Assembly: GCF_023617245.1 (NCBI RefSeq)
Contig: NZ_CP067396.1
Coordinates: 1,054,001 to 1,118,000 of the forward strand
Origin: Lysobacter enzymogenes
Lineage (GTDB): Bacteria > Pseudomonadota > Gammaproteobacteria > Xanthomonadales > Xanthomonadaceae
Length of the DNA: 64,000 bases
Direction: 5' to 3'
The position numbers and the translations under genes were made by a program. This document shows, piece after piece, positions 17,920 through 26,922 of this stretch (positions within the stretch are counted from its first letter, which is position 1; each line of letters starts with the position of its first letter). Below the pieces are notes generated by a model. It searched no databases and was not told where the DNA came from. It saw only the letters and a list, made by a program, of their open reading frames with translations.

Positions 17920-19326
17920 ATGAGCTGGGGCCAGCCGCGCTCGCTGCGCGCGCGCCAGTTGCTCGCCGCCAGCCTCGGCCTGCTCGCCTTCCTCGCCCTG
18001 GCCGGCGTGGCGCTGGACCGCGCGTTCCTGGAAACCGCCGAGAACAACCTGCGCCAGCGCCTGACCAGCTACGCGCTGGCCTACGCCGCCGACACCGACT
18101 TCGGCCGCGGCGGCGAGATCATCCCGCCCTACGACCCGCCGGACCCGCGCTTCGACCGCCCGGGCAGCGGCCTGTACGCCGAAGTGATCCTGCCCAACGA
18201 TCACTGGGACTCGGTGTCGGCGCAGGGCCCCGTGCTGCCCAACGGCGGCATGCTCAAGCCGGCCGAGGAGTCCTTCGAGGGCCCGCTGCCGCTGACCGAG
18301 ATCAACGGCAAGCCCGGCGAGGCCTATCGCTACGGGCGCGGGCTGATCTGGAGCGTCGACGGCGATCCCAGGAGCGAGTTCCAGTACACGATCCTGATCC
18401 TCGAAGACACCAGCGCGCTGCGCCATCAGGTCGGCGTGTTCCGCCAGGCGCTGTGGCGCTACCTCGGCGGCGCCGGCGTGATCCTGCTGTTGCTGCAGGC
18501 GCTGATCATGCAGTGGAGCCTGCGTCCGCTGAAGCGCGTGATCGAGGAGCTCAAGCGGGTGCAGCGCGGCATGGCCTCGCGCATGAGCGAGCGCCACCCG
18601 CGCGAGCTGGAGCCGCTGACCGAGAGCATCAACGCCTTCATCGAGAGCGAGCGCGAGAACCTGGACCGCCAGCGCAACACCCTGGCCGACCTCGCCCACA
18701 GCCTGAAGACGCCGCTGGCGGTGCTGCGCGCGCGCCTGGACGACGACAGCGGCGCGCAGATGGACAAGGAACTGCGCGAGGACCTGGACCTGCAGCTGCG
18801 GCGCATGAACGAGCTGGTGTCCTACCAACTCGCGCGCGCCGCATCCGGCGGCCACGCGCTGTTCGCCGCGCCGATCGCGATCGAGCCGCACGCCGAGGAG
18901 ATCGTGCGCGGGCTGGAGAAGGTGTACGCGTCCAAGGGCATCCTGTGCGAATTCGATCTCGCCGACGGCGTGCAATTCCACGGCGAGCCGGGCGACCTGC
19001 AGGAACTGCTCGGCAACCTGCTGGAGAACGCGTTCAAGTGGGCCAATTCGCGGGTGCTGCTGACGGTCAAGCCCGGCGAGACCGCGGCCCAGCGCCGCCC
19101 CGGCCTGCTGCTGGCGGTGGACGACGACGGCCCGGGCATTCCGGCCGAGAAAGTCGCGAAAATCCTGCAGCGCGGCGTGCGCGGCGACGAGCGCGTGCAT
19201 GGCCACGGCATCGGCCTGGCGATCGTGCAGGATCTGGTGCGCGGCTATCGCGGCACGCTCGACGTCACCGCGTCGGAAGAGCTCGGCGGCACGCGTTTCG
19301 AGGTGAAGCTGCCGCCGGGGTTGTAA
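17920..19326 (+). CDS. phoQ: PhoQ-like sensor histidine kinase
   Basis: A 468-residue inner-membrane kinase. Transmembrane helix 1 is at about residues 13-32, an acidic periplasmic sensor spans 33-170, and helix 2 is at about 184-205. A HAMP-like linker and the H-box DLAHSLKTPLAV follow (phospho-His near 265), then the N-box NLLENAFKWAN, G1 DDDGPGIP and G2 GHGIGLAIVQDL. The acidic patch in the sensor part (DPPDPRFDRP, EESFEGP) suits a divalent-cation sensor of the PhoQ type. It is separated from phoP by 207 bases, unusually wide for such a pair. Confidence 0.85.
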   Translation: MSWGQPRSLRARQLLAASLGLLAFLALAGVALDRAFLETAENNLRQRLTSYALAYAADTDFGRGGEIIPPYDPPDPRFDRPGSGLYAEVILPNDHWDSVSAQGPVLPNGGMLKPAEESFEGPLPLTEINGKPGEAYRYGRGLIWSVDGDPRSEFQYTILILEDTSALRHQVGVFRQALWRYLGGAGVILLLLQALIMQWSLRPLKRVIEELKRVQRGMASRMSERHPRELEPLTESINAFIESERENLDRQRNTLADLAHSLKTPLAVLRARLDDDSGAQMDKELREDLDLQLRRMNELVSYQLARAASGGHALFAAPIAIEPHAEEIVRGLEKVYASKGILCEFDLADGVQFHGEPGDLQELLGNLLENAFKWANSRVLLTVKPGETAAQRRPGLLLAVDDDGPGIPAEKVAKILQRGVRGDERVHGHGIGLAIVQDLVRGYRGTLDVTASEELGGTRFEVKLPPGL

Positions 19327-19378
19327 ACGAGGCGTCTTCGGGCGGAAGCGTTTTGGGGCGGCAAGCCTTTCGGGTGCG

Positions 19379-19850
19379 ACGCTTTCCGATCCGTCGCGAT
19401 GAAGGCTTTGGCGATCTGAGCCGAAAGCGTCGGGGCTGAAGCCCCTCCCACAAAAGTCTTGCTTGCACCGCGATCGCGTAGCGCTCATGTGGGAGGGCCT
19501 TCAGGCCCGACGCTTTCCGATCCGCTGCTATGCGGTATCGAGCGGTCTGAGCCAAGAGCTCCGGGGCTGAAGCCCCTCCCACAAAAGGCTTGCTTGCACC
19601 GCGATCGCGCAGCGCTCTTGTGGGAGGGCCTTCAGGCTCGATGCTTTCCGATCCGTTGCTGTGCGGTATCGAGCGGTCTGAGCCAAGAGCTCCGGGGCTG
19701 AAGCCCCTCCCACAAAAGGCTTGCTTGCACCGCGATCACGCAGCGCTCTTGTGGGAGGGCCTTCAGGCCCGACGCTTTCCGATCCGCCGCGATGAAAGCT
19801 TCAAACGGCCTGAGCCAAAAGCATCGCGCCTGAAGCCCCTCCCACAAACG
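19379..19850. repeat. Tandem array of REP pairs (REPINs), 131-bp period
   Basis: Each unit holds a forward REP beginning GTGGGAGGGCCTTCAGGCCC, a spacer with GATGC/GACGCTTTCCGATCCG, and an inverted REP ending in GGGGCTGAAGCCCCTCCCAC. The inverted REP core (gcccctccca) occurs at 19441, 19572, 19703 and 19835, giving periods of 131, 131 and 132 bases, so the whole pair plus its spacer has been copied in tandem. It fills the gap between the convergent phoQ and mtfA. Confidence 0.9.
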
Positions 19851-19851
19851 C

Positions 19852-20598
19852 TCAGGCGAACGGCGATTCGCCGTACAGGCGGCGCAAGTGGTCGGCTACC
19901 TGCGGCATCGCCTCGCGCAGCAAGCGCGGATCGCTGAAGTGGTATTCGGTGGCGACCGCGAAGAATTCTTCCGGCGCTTCGCCCGCATACGGGTCGATCG
20001 CGACCTCGCGCCCGCTGTCGACCGCTTCGATGAAAGCGTCGTACGCGCTTTGGAAGTCGCGCGCCCATTCGCGCTGCCACGGCCGCGGCAGCGGCGGGGT
20101 GCCGTCGAGCGCGCCGTCGAGCGCGTCGAGCTTGTGCGCCATTTCGTGCGCGGCCACGCAGAAGCCCGCGCGCGGGTCGGCGCAGTCGGCGACGACATCG
20201 GCCCAGGACAGGATCAGCGGCCCGGCCTCCCAGGATTCGCCGATCAGCTCGTCTTCCCATTCGTGCAGCACGCCGGCCGCGTCGAGGTGGGTGCGGCCGA
20301 CCCGGAACGCGTCGGGATAGACGATCAGCTGCGACCAGCCGCGCAAGCCTTCGGCGCCGAACTCCAGCAGCGGCAGGCAGCACAGCGCGGCCAGTTGCGC
20401 GCGCTGCAGCTCGCCGAGCTCGAACTCGCCGATCGCGCTGATGGTCTTCTCGTGCAGGAAGCGCGCGCTCAACTCGCGCAGGCGCTCGCGCCGCGGCGCG
20501 TCCAGGGTCTGCGCCCACGGCACGGCGGCGACGGTGTCGCGCCACAGGGCATCGTCGATGGCGGCGGGGCGCCGCAGCCGGCGCAGGAACTCGAACAA
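19852..20598 (-). CDS. mtfA: MtfA-family zinc peptidase
   Basis: A 248-residue cytosolic protein of the Mlc titration factor A family. The zinc-binding motif HEMAHKLD (HExxH) is near residue 150 and the third ligand Glu is in VATEYHFSD near 215. In enteric bacteria MtfA binds the glucose repressor Mlc and has aminopeptidase activity; whether Mlc is its partner here is unknown. The preceding gene on the same strand ends 37 bases upstream, so the two may form an operon. Length is normal. Confidence 0.88.
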   Translation of the reverse strand: MFEFLRRLRRPAAIDDALWRDTVAAVPWAQTLDAPRRERLRELSARFLHEKTISAIGEFELGELQRAQLAALCCLPLLEFGAEGLRGWSQLIVYPDAFRVGRTHLDAAGVLHEWEDELIGESWEAGPLILSWADVVADCADPRAGFCVAAHEMAHKLDALDGALDGTPPLPRPWQREWARDFQSAYDAFIEAVDSGREVAIDPYAGEAPEEFFAVATEYHFSDPRLLREAMPQVADHLRRLYGESPFA

Positions 20599-20634
20599 GG
20601 GGAAAACCGGCGGAAAGCGGGCGGCGCGCTCAGT

Positions 20635-20916
20635 TCAGCGGAACATGCCCGGCAGGAAATTATGCCAGCGCGGCGACTGCAGCCGGTTGCCGGCGTCCGA
20701 GTCGCTGTGCACGCTCGGCTTGGCCTTGGTGTCGCGCGCGGTCTGCGGCGCGCCACCGTTGCCGCCGCGGGCCTGGGCGCGCGCGGGCGCGTCCTTGGCC
20801 GCGCCGCCGGACGAGCAGGCGTCGTTCGGACTCAGCTTGTTGACCTCGCGCGCGCTCGCCTGCGCCACGGCCAGGCTCGCGGACAGGAACAGCAGGCACA
20901 GGCAGATCCGTAACAT
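20635..20916 (-). CDS. Small exported protein of unknown function
   Basis: A 93-residue protein with an N-terminal signal peptide (MLRICLCLLFLSASLAVAQA). The mature part is polar, Gly/Ala/Ser-rich and probably disordered, and ends in the hydrophobic, probably conserved tail SPRWHNFLPGMFR. I do not recognise a family. It is immediately upstream of mtfA on the same strand. The start ATG at 20916 follows no strong ribosome site, but the signal peptide fixes the N-terminus. Confidence 0.6.
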   Translation of the reverse strand: MLRICLCLLFLSASLAVAQASAREVNKLSPNDACSSGGAAKDAPARAQARGGNGGAPQTARDTKAKPSVHSDSDAGNRLQSPRWHNFLPGMFR

Positions 20917-21062
20917 GGCGGAATCCTAGGGGCGGCGCGGCCCGTGGGGCTGCGGCAGTTGCCGACTATAACGCGAAAACCGTACCGAATCCGGCGGCTC
21001 AGGCGGCGGCCTATTGTGCGTTGCAGCAAGACGTGGCACGCATTTGCGCCAGACTCGCGTTC

Positions 21063-22895
21063 ATGTCCGCCTCCCGTCCGCCGCTGACCGCCCCGGCCCT
21101 GCGCCGGGCCCTGATCGCCGGCGCGCGCCGGGTCATCGCCGGGCGCGAGGCGCTCAACCGCATCAACGTGTTCCCGGTCGCCGATGGCGACACCGGCAGC
21201 AATCTGGCGCATACCCTCGGCAGCCTGCTGAACGGGGCGCTGAGCCGGCGCAGCCGGCACATCGGCGAACTGCTCAAGCGGGTCGGCGACGACGCCATCG
21301 ACGGCGCCCGCGGCAATTCCGGGGCGATCCTGGCCCAGTTCCTGTTCGGCGTGGCCGAGTACGCCCGCGCCCAGCCCGAGCTGGACGCGGCGACCCTGGC
21401 CGCGGCCGTGCGCCACGGCGCCGGCAACGCGCGCGCGGCGCTGGCGCATCCGGTCGAGGGCACCATCCTCAGCGTCATCAACGCGTTCGCCGACGCGCTG
21501 GACGAGGCCGCGCGCGCCAGCGCCGACGGCGACCCGCGCCCGGGTTTCGCCCGCGCCCTGGCCCAGGCGCGCAGCGCGCTGGCGCGCACGCCGCTGCAGA
21601 TGGCGGTGTTGCAGCGCGCCGGGGTGGTGGACGCCGGCGCGCAGGGCTTCGTCGACCTGCTCGAGGGCATCGCCGAGTTCGTCGACGGCGGCCCGCGCGC
21701 GCTGCGCGTGCGCGGCGCGGGCGCGGCCGCCAACGACGGCTGCGGCGCGGGCCACGGCGACGCGCTGCCGGTCGCGCACGACGCGGTCGATCCGCTGCGG
21801 CGCTGGTGCAGCGAATGCCTGTTGCTGGGCGAGAACCTGCCGCGCGAGGCGCTGCGCGACGAACTCGAAGCGCTCGGCGCCGACTCGCTGGTGCTCGCCG
21901 GCGGCGCCGCGCGGCTGCGCGTGCACGGCCATGTCGGCTCGCCGCAGTCCTTGTTCGACGCCTGCGCGCGCTTCGGCGCGGTCGAGGGCATGAAGGCCGA
22001 CGACATGCTGGCGCAGCAGCGCAGCATCGAACACCCGCAGGCGCTGGCGGTGGTCACCGACAGCGCCGCCGATCTGCCCGATGAACTGGCCGAGCGCTAC
22101 CGCATCGCGGTGGTGCCGGTGCGGGTGTCGGTGGACGGGCGCGATTATCTCGACAAGGCCGGGCTGAGCACGGCCGAGTTCTACCGGCGCATGGCCGCCG
22201 GCGCCGACCTGCCGCGCACCAGCCAGCCGCCGCCGGGCGATTTCCGCCGGGTGTTCGATTTCCTCGCCGGCCATCGCCGGCAGGTGTTGTACGTGGGCCT
22301 GTCGCGCGCGGTTTCGGGCACGTTGCAGGCCGGCGAGCAGGCGGCCGCGCGCAGCGATGCGCAGCGGGTGCGGGTGTTCGACACCGGCAACGCCGCCGGC
22401 GGCCTGGCGCTGCTGGCCTGGCGCGCGGCCGAACTGGCCGCCGACGGCATCGCCCTGGAGGCGGTGCTGGCCGAACTGGAGCGGCTCAAGCCGCTGACCT
22501 CGACCTGGGCGATGGCCCGCGATATTTCCCACGCCGTGCGCGGCGGCCGCATCCCGCCGTGGGCCGGACCGCTGGTGCGCTGGACCGGGCTGACCCCGAT
22601 CGCGCGCATGCGCGCCGACGGCCGCCTGGGCGTGAGCGGCGGCGTGTTCGCCCGCGCCGGCGCGCCGGAAGCTTTCGCCGGCTACATCGCCCGGCGTACC
22701 TCGCGCCGGCAGCGCTGGCGCGCCATCGTCGGCCATTGCGACGCGCGCGCCGACGGCGAGCGCCTGCTCGAAGCGCTGCGGCGGCGGCTCGACCTGGAGC
22801 AGGCGTTCCTGGTCGAGACCGGGCCGGCGCTGGGCGCGCACGCCGGGCGCGGCGCCTTGCTGGTGTCGCTGCAGCCGGTGCCCGGCGCGGTGTGA
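21063..22895 (+). CDS. Fused fatty-acid kinase: DhaL/DAK2 (FakA-like) plus DegV (FakB-like)
   Basis: A 610-residue cytosolic protein. Residues about 8-205 form the DAK2/DhaL kinase domain, with the ATP/Mg motifs NVFPVADGDTGSNL and GARGNSGAILAQ. Residues about 235-320 match the FakA linker domain (CSECLLLGENLPREALRDE). From about residue 330 to the end is a DegV lipid-binding domain (VVTDSAADLPDEL, the TSQPPPGDF loop, and the SRAVSGT signature). In Firmicutes FakA phosphorylates fatty acid held by a separate FakB; here both are on one chain. plsY lies 131 bases downstream, which fits acyl-phosphate use. An in-frame start at 21021 is possible. Confidence 0.85.
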   Translation: MSASRPPLTAPALRRALIAGARRVIAGREALNRINVFPVADGDTGSNLAHTLGSLLNGALSRRSRHIGELLKRVGDDAIDGARGNSGAILAQFLFGVAEYARAQPELDAATLAAAVRHGAGNARAALAHPVEGTILSVINAFADALDEAARASADGDPRPGFARALAQARSALARTPLQMAVLQRAGVVDAGAQGFVDLLEGIAEFVDGGPRALRVRGAGAAANDGCGAGHGDALPVAHDAVDPLRRWCSECLLLGENLPREALRDELEALGADSLVLAGGAARLRVHGHVGSPQSLFDACARFGAVEGMKADDMLAQQRSIEHPQALAVVTDSAADLPDELAERYRIAVVPVRVSVDGRDYLDKAGLSTAEFYRRMAAGADLPRTSQPPPGDFRRVFDFLAGHRRQVLYVGLSRAVSGTLQAGEQAAARSDAQRVRVFDTGNAAGGLALLAWRAAELAADGIALEAVLAELERLKPLTSTWAMARDISHAVRGGRIPPWAGPLVRWTGLTPIARMRADGRLGVSGGVFARAGAPEAFAGYIARRTSRRQRWRAIVGHCDARADGERLLEALRRRLDLEQAFLVETGPALGAHAGRGALLVSLQPVPGAV

Positions 22896-22903
22896 GCGCT
22901 CCT

Positions 22904-22989
22904 GTGGGCGGGCTCTCAGGCCCGATGCTTTTGTTTTCGGTTCGCGGCGATCCGACCGGAAAGCGTCGGGCCTGAAGGCCCTCCCACAG
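22904..22989. repeat. Inverted GTGG-type REP pair
   Basis: A degraded forward copy (GTGGGCGGGCTCTCAGGCCC) faces an intact reverse copy (GGGCCTGAAGGCCCTCCCAC), between the kinase fusion and plsY. Confidence 0.8.
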
Positions 22990-23026
22990 GAGCGCAATTC
23001 CCGCCGCCTCCCGCATAATCCGCGCC

Positions 23027-23704
23027 ATGCCGTTTTCCGATCTCGCGCCCTCGTTGTCCGCCACCCTCGCCGAACCGCGCTCGCTGGCGCTGTTCGCCGC
23101 GGCGTACGCGCTGGGCTCGGTGTCCGGCAGCCTCGTCCTGGGCAAGCTGCGCGGAGTCGACATCCGCACCCAGGGCAGCGGCAACGCCGGCGGCACCAAC
23201 GCGCTGCGCACCCAGGGCGCGCGTTTCGCCCTCGGCGTGGTCGCGATCGACATCGGCAAGGGCGCGCTGGCCGCGTGGCCGGCGCTGCGCTACGCGCCGC
23301 TCGGCGACGGCCTGTCGGTCACCGCGCACGGTTACCTGGCCGCGTTCGCGGCGGTGCTGGGCCACGTCTGGCCGCTGTGGCACGGCTTCCGCGGCGGCAA
23401 GGGCGTGGCGACCCTGGTCGGCGGCCTGTTGGTGCTGTGGCCGTTCGTGACGCCGGCGCTGCTGCTGGTGTGGGGCGCGACCATCGCCCTGAGCGGCTAC
23501 GTCGGCCTGGCCAGCGTGATCGCCGCGCTGAGCCTGCCGTTGCTGGCCTGGTACAGCGACGCCGACGCGCCGCGGCTGTGGTTCTGCGTCGCCGCGGCGG
23601 CGCTGGTGCTGTTCACCCATCGCGGCAACCTGGCGCGGCTGCGCGCCGGCACCGAATCGCGCTTCTCCCGGGCGCGGTTGCTGCATCGCTGGCGCCGGGG
23701 CTGA
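23027..23704 (+). CDS. plsY: PlsY, acyl-phosphate:glycerol-3-phosphate acyltransferase
   Basis: A 225-residue polytopic inner-membrane enzyme that transfers an acyl chain from acyl-phosphate to glycerol-3-phosphate, the first step of phosphatidic acid synthesis. The three family motifs are visible: GSVSGSLVLGKLRGVDIRTQ with the following GSGNAGGTNALR, then GHVWPLWHGFRGGKGVAT, and the C-terminal LFTHRGNLARLRAGTE. Five or more hydrophobic helices lie between. The stop overlaps the birA start (ATGA at 23702-23706). Its upstream neighbour is the fatty-acid kinase fusion, which would supply acyl-phosphate. Confidence 0.93.
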   Translation: MPFSDLAPSLSATLAEPRSLALFAAAYALGSVSGSLVLGKLRGVDIRTQGSGNAGGTNALRTQGARFALGVVAIDIGKGALAAWPALRYAPLGDGLSVTAHGYLAAFAAVLGHVWPLWHGFRGGKGVATLVGGLLVLWPFVTPALLLVWGATIALSGYVGLASVIAALSLPLLAWYSDADAPRLWFCVAAAALVLFTHRGNLARLRAGTESRFSRARLLHRWRRG

Positions 23705-24708
23705 TGGACGATCGCGCGCTGTTGCAGCGGCTGATCGCCGGCCCGGCCACCGGCGATGCGCTCGCCGCGGCCTCGGGCCAGACCCGCGCCGCGGTGTGGA
23801 AGCGGATCGAAGCGCTGCGCGAGGCCGGGGTGGCGATCGAAGCCAAACCCGGACGCGGCTATGCGCTGTCGCAGCCGCTGGACCTGCTCGACGCGGCCGC
23901 GATCGAAGCGGCGCTGTCGGCGCCGGCGCGCGCGCGCCTGGATTCGCTGGACGTCGCCTGGAGCATCGATTCGACCAACAGCGAACTGCTGCGCCGGGCC
24001 ACGCCCGCGCGCGGCGCGGCGGTGCTGCTGGCCGAACGCCAGACCGGCGGCCGCGGCCGTCGCGGCCGGGTCTGGGCCTCGCCGCTGGCGGCGCACCTGT
24101 ACCTGTCGCTGGCGCGCGCCTTCGGCGGCGGGCTGGCGCGGCTGGGCGGGCTGAGCCTGGTCGCCGGCATCGCCGCGGCGCAGGCGCTGCACGCGCTCGG
24201 TTTCGCCGCGGTGCGGCTGAAATGGCCGAACGATCTGGTCGCGCTGGACGGCGACGTCCTGCGCAAGCTCGGCGGATTGCTGGTGGAAGGCGGCGGCGAA
24301 TACGCCGGGCCGGCGCGCGCGGTGATCGGCCTGGGCCTCAACGTGCGCATGCCGGCGGCCGCGGCGGCGCAGATCGACCAACCCTGGTGCGATCTGGTCA
24401 TGCTGGCCGAACTGGCGGGCGCGCGGCCGCCGACCCGCGACGCGGTCGTGGCGGCCTTGTTGGACGCGCTGTTGCCGGCGCTGGACGAGTTCGACGCGCA
24501 AGGACTGGCGCCGTTCCTCGACCGTTATGCCGCGTTCGACGCGCTCGCCGGGCAAGCGGTCGGCGTGCTCGGCAGCGATCGCGAGCACCGCGGCGTGGCG
24601 CTGGGACTGGCCGACGACGGCGCCCTGCGCGTGCGCCTGGACGATGGCGAGGAACGCCGCTTCCACGCCGGCGAAGTCAGCGTGCGCCGCGGCGGAGCGA
24701 CGCGTTGA
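23704..24708 (+). CDS. birA: BirA, biotin ligase and repressor
   Basis: A 334-residue bifunctional protein that attaches biotin to carrier proteins and may repress biotin genes. Residues 1-60 are a winged helix (TRAAVWKRIEALREAGVAIE). The ligase domain starts near 80: STNSELLRR, the biotinyl-AMP loop GGRGRRGRVW near 115, then KWPNDLV and GLGLNVRMP. The C-terminal SH3-like domain follows (AVGVLGSDREHRGVALGLADDG). It overlaps plsY by one base of the stop and coaX by 4 bases, so translation is probably coupled across the three. Confidence 0.93.
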   Translation: MDDRALLQRLIAGPATGDALAAASGQTRAAVWKRIEALREAGVAIEAKPGRGYALSQPLDLLDAAAIEAALSAPARARLDSLDVAWSIDSTNSELLRRATPARGAAVLLAERQTGGRGRRGRVWASPLAAHLYLSLARAFGGGLARLGGLSLVAGIAAAQALHALGFAAVRLKWPNDLVALDGDVLRKLGGLLVEGGGEYAGPARAVIGLGLNVRMPAAAAAQIDQPWCDLVMLAELAGARPPTRDAVVAALLDALLPALDEFDAQGLAPFLDRYAAFDALAGQAVGVLGSDREHRGVALGLADDGALRVRLDDGEERRFHAGEVSVRRGGATR

Positions 24709-25463
24709 ACGCCTGGCTGTTCGACCTCGGTAACACCCGGCTCAAGTGCGCGCCGCTGCGCGCCGACGGGCGTCCCGGCGACGCGCTGGCGCTGCCGCAT
24801 CGCGAAGAGGACATCGCCGCCGCGCTGGCGCAGGCGCTGCCGCGCGAGCGCATCGACGTCGCCTACCTGGCCAGCGTCGCCCATCCCGCCCAACGCATGG
24901 CCGTGCTGCAGGCGCTGAGCGCGCGCTGCGGCCGCATCAGCATCGCCCGCACCCAATCGCGGTTCCGCGCCGAGGGCTTCGGCGAGGTGCGCATCGCCTA
25001 CGCCGAGCCGCGCAAGTTCGGCGTCGACCGTTTCCTCGCGCTGCTCGGCGCGCACGCGCACGCGCGCGGCGCGAGCTTGATCTGCGGCGTCGGCACCGCC
25101 TTGACCATCGACCTGATCGACGCCGACGGCCTGCACCACGGCGGTTTGATCGCGCCGTCGCCGACGCTGATGCGCGAAGCGCTGCACGCGCGCGCGCCGC
25201 AGTTGCCCGAGCACGGCGGCCGCGCGCTCGACTTCGCCGCCGATACCGAGGACGCGCTGGCTTCCGGCGCCGACGGCGCGGCGATCGCGCTGATCGAACG
25301 CAGCCTGGCGCGCGCGGCGGATCGCCTGGGCGCGCCGCCGCGGCTGTTGCTGCACGGCGGCGGCGGCGAGGCGCTGATGGCGGCGCTGCCGACGGCGCAG
25401 GCCGCGCCCGCGCTGGTGCTCGAAGGCCTGGCGATCTGGGCCGCGGTCGAAACTCCGCGCTGA
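24705..25463 (+). CDS. coaX: CoaX, type III pantothenate kinase
   Basis: A 252-residue kinase for the first step of coenzyme A synthesis, needing a monovalent cation. The P-loop-like start LFDLGNTRLKCA is right at the N-terminus, followed by FGVDRFLALLGA near residue 105 and the GVGTALTIDLIDADG motif with the catalytic Asp near 126. The only usable start is TTG at 24705, overlapping the birA stop (TTGA); no ATG or GTG is in frame near enough, and the family motif begins five codons later, so TTG is well supported. Confidence 0.9.
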   Translation: MNAWLFDLGNTRLKCAPLRADGRPGDALALPHREEDIAAALAQALPRERIDVAYLASVAHPAQRMAVLQALSARCGRISIARTQSRFRAEGFGEVRIAYAEPRKFGVDRFLALLGAHAHARGASLICGVGTALTIDLIDADGLHHGGLIAPSPTLMREALHARAPQLPEHGGRALDFAADTEDALASGADGAAIALIERSLARAADRLGAPPRLLLHGGGGEALMAALPTAQAAPALVLEGLAIWAAVETPR

Positions 25464-25486
25464 GCGCGGCAGGCTAGAATCCCGGC

Positions 25487-26353
25487 ATGCTCATTCGCGC
25501 CCTCATCGTCCTGTTGGCCGCTCTCAACATCGGCGTCGCCGCGTGGTGGATCGCGCGTCCGGCGCCGCCCGCGCCGGTCGCGGAAACCCTGCCGCCGGGC
25601 GTGGCCCGGTTGCAATTGGTCGACGAGGGCAAGCGCGTTGCGGCGGCCAAGCCGGCGCTGGCGGCCGGCGCGGCGGGGCAGGGCCAGCCGCTGCAAGCGC
25701 GGTCGCTCGATGGGGCGAGTGCCGGACTCGAGCCTGGCGACGCTAAGCCGGCGGACAGCAGCGTCGCGCCAGCCAAGCCGGGCGAAAACAACGCCGGCGA
25801 AAGCAAAGCCGGTGAGAGCAAAGCCGGTGAGAGCAAACCGCTCGCAGACGAAACCGCCGCCGTGCCGCCGCCGCCCGCACCGGCGGTGCCGACCGCGAAG
25901 CCGCAGTGCTTCAGTGTCGGCCCGTTCGCCGATGTGGCTGCCGCCGACGCGGCGCGCGCCAAGCTCGTGCCGCTGGCGCAGAAAGTGTCGAGCCGCACGC
26001 TGTCGGGCGGCGGCAATTCGCGCGGTTGGCGGGTCTATCTGCCGGCCGCCAGCGCCGAGACCGCGCAGGCCACCGCGCAACGCATCCGCGCGGCCGGCTT
26101 CAACGATCTGTTCGTGATGAGCGGCGCGGAGGCCAACGCGATCGCGCTAGGCCGTTTCCGCAACGAGGAATCGGCGCGCAAGCGCGGCGCGGAACTGGCC
26201 GCGGCCGGGTTCGCGGCCAAGGTCGAGGCGCTCGGCGAAAGCAACGGCCAGGTCTGGCTCGATGCGGCCACGGTCACCTCCAAGGGCGAAGCCCTGCGCG
26301 TCGCCGCCGGCGCGCAACGTTGGCGCGGCATTTCCTGCGACAAGGTGCGCTGA
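25487..26353 (+). CDS. SPOR-domain envelope protein
   Basis: A 288-residue inner-membrane protein with one N-terminal transmembrane helix (about residues 5-22), a long Ala/Pro/Lys-rich periplasmic linker, and a C-terminal SPOR domain from about residue 140 (FSVGPFADVAAADAARAKL, RNEESARKRGAELAAAGF). SPOR domains bind denuded peptidoglycan, often at the septum. The linker holds a short tandem repeat of GESKA, encoded by a 15-base repeat at about 25797-25842. It starts 23 bases after coaX, so it may be part of the same transcript. Confidence 0.8.
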   Translation: MLIRALIVLLAALNIGVAAWWIARPAPPAPVAETLPPGVARLQLVDEGKRVAAAKPALAAGAAGQGQPLQARSLDGASAGLEPGDAKPADSSVAPAKPGENNAGESKAGESKAGESKPLADETAAVPPPPAPAVPTAKPQCFSVGPFADVAAADAARAKLVPLAQKVSSRTLSGGGNSRGWRVYLPAASAETAQATAQRIRAAGFNDLFVMSGAEANAIALGRFRNEESARKRGAELAAAGFAAKVEALGESNGQVWLDAATVTSKGEALRVAAGAQRWRGISCDKVR

Positions 26354-26447
26354 GCGCCGCCGCGGTGCTCGGCTTGTCCCGCGGCCGCGCCGGCGCGATA
26401 CAATGGCCCGGCCGGCGCGCGCAGCGTCGCCGGTCCCGCGTTTCGCT

Positions 26448-26523
26448 GCCGCTTTAGCTCAGTTGGTAGAGCACTCGCCTTGTAAGCGAGCGGTCGTCCG
26501 TTCGATTCGGACAAGCGGCACCA
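26448..26523 (+). tRNA. tRNA-Thr (UGU)
   Basis: A complete 76-base cloverleaf with encoded CCA. Acceptor stem GCCGCTT/AAGCGGC, D-arm AGCTCAGTTGGTAGAGCA, anticodon stem CTCGC/GCGAG with loop CTTGTAA (anticodon TGT at 26481-26483), T-arm GTCCG-TTCGATT-CGGAC. Confidence 0.97.
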
Positions 26524-26922
26524 CGTGAATCCGAGTAAAAACAACCGCCCGGCCGCACCATCCGAAGGTCGCTCGCGATCCGGGCCAACGCCGCGAACGC
26601 CGTGAACGCCAGGCTCTTGCGCGTCGCATCCCCGCCGCGTCCGCCAGCCGCCTAGCCCGGACTCGCGCCCAAGACGCCGCTCATCGCGCGATACCCGCTG
26701 CGCATCCCCAGCGAAACCAACGCGCATCTCACTTCAGCCTTTGCCGTCCCGGCCGCTCCGCGGCGCCACCATGGCCCGCTCACTGCGCAGCCTCTAAAAT
26801 GCCCGCATCGTCGGCGGCCGCAACGGCCCTGTTGCGGCGATCGCGCGGTGCCGCCGGCACTGGCGCGTTCACCTAACGATGCCGCGCCGTGGCTAGTCCG
26901 GCGCGGCGCAGAGGACATTCGC
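26524..26922. other. Intergenic region before the arginase gene
   Basis: 399 bases between tRNA-Thr and the arginase gene with no gene supported on either strand and no convincing terminator or operator. Confidence 0.5.

Noticed and set aside
19379..19850. CRISPR array
   Set aside because: Units are inverted REP pairs with near-identical spacers; period 131 and palindromic structure fit REPINs.
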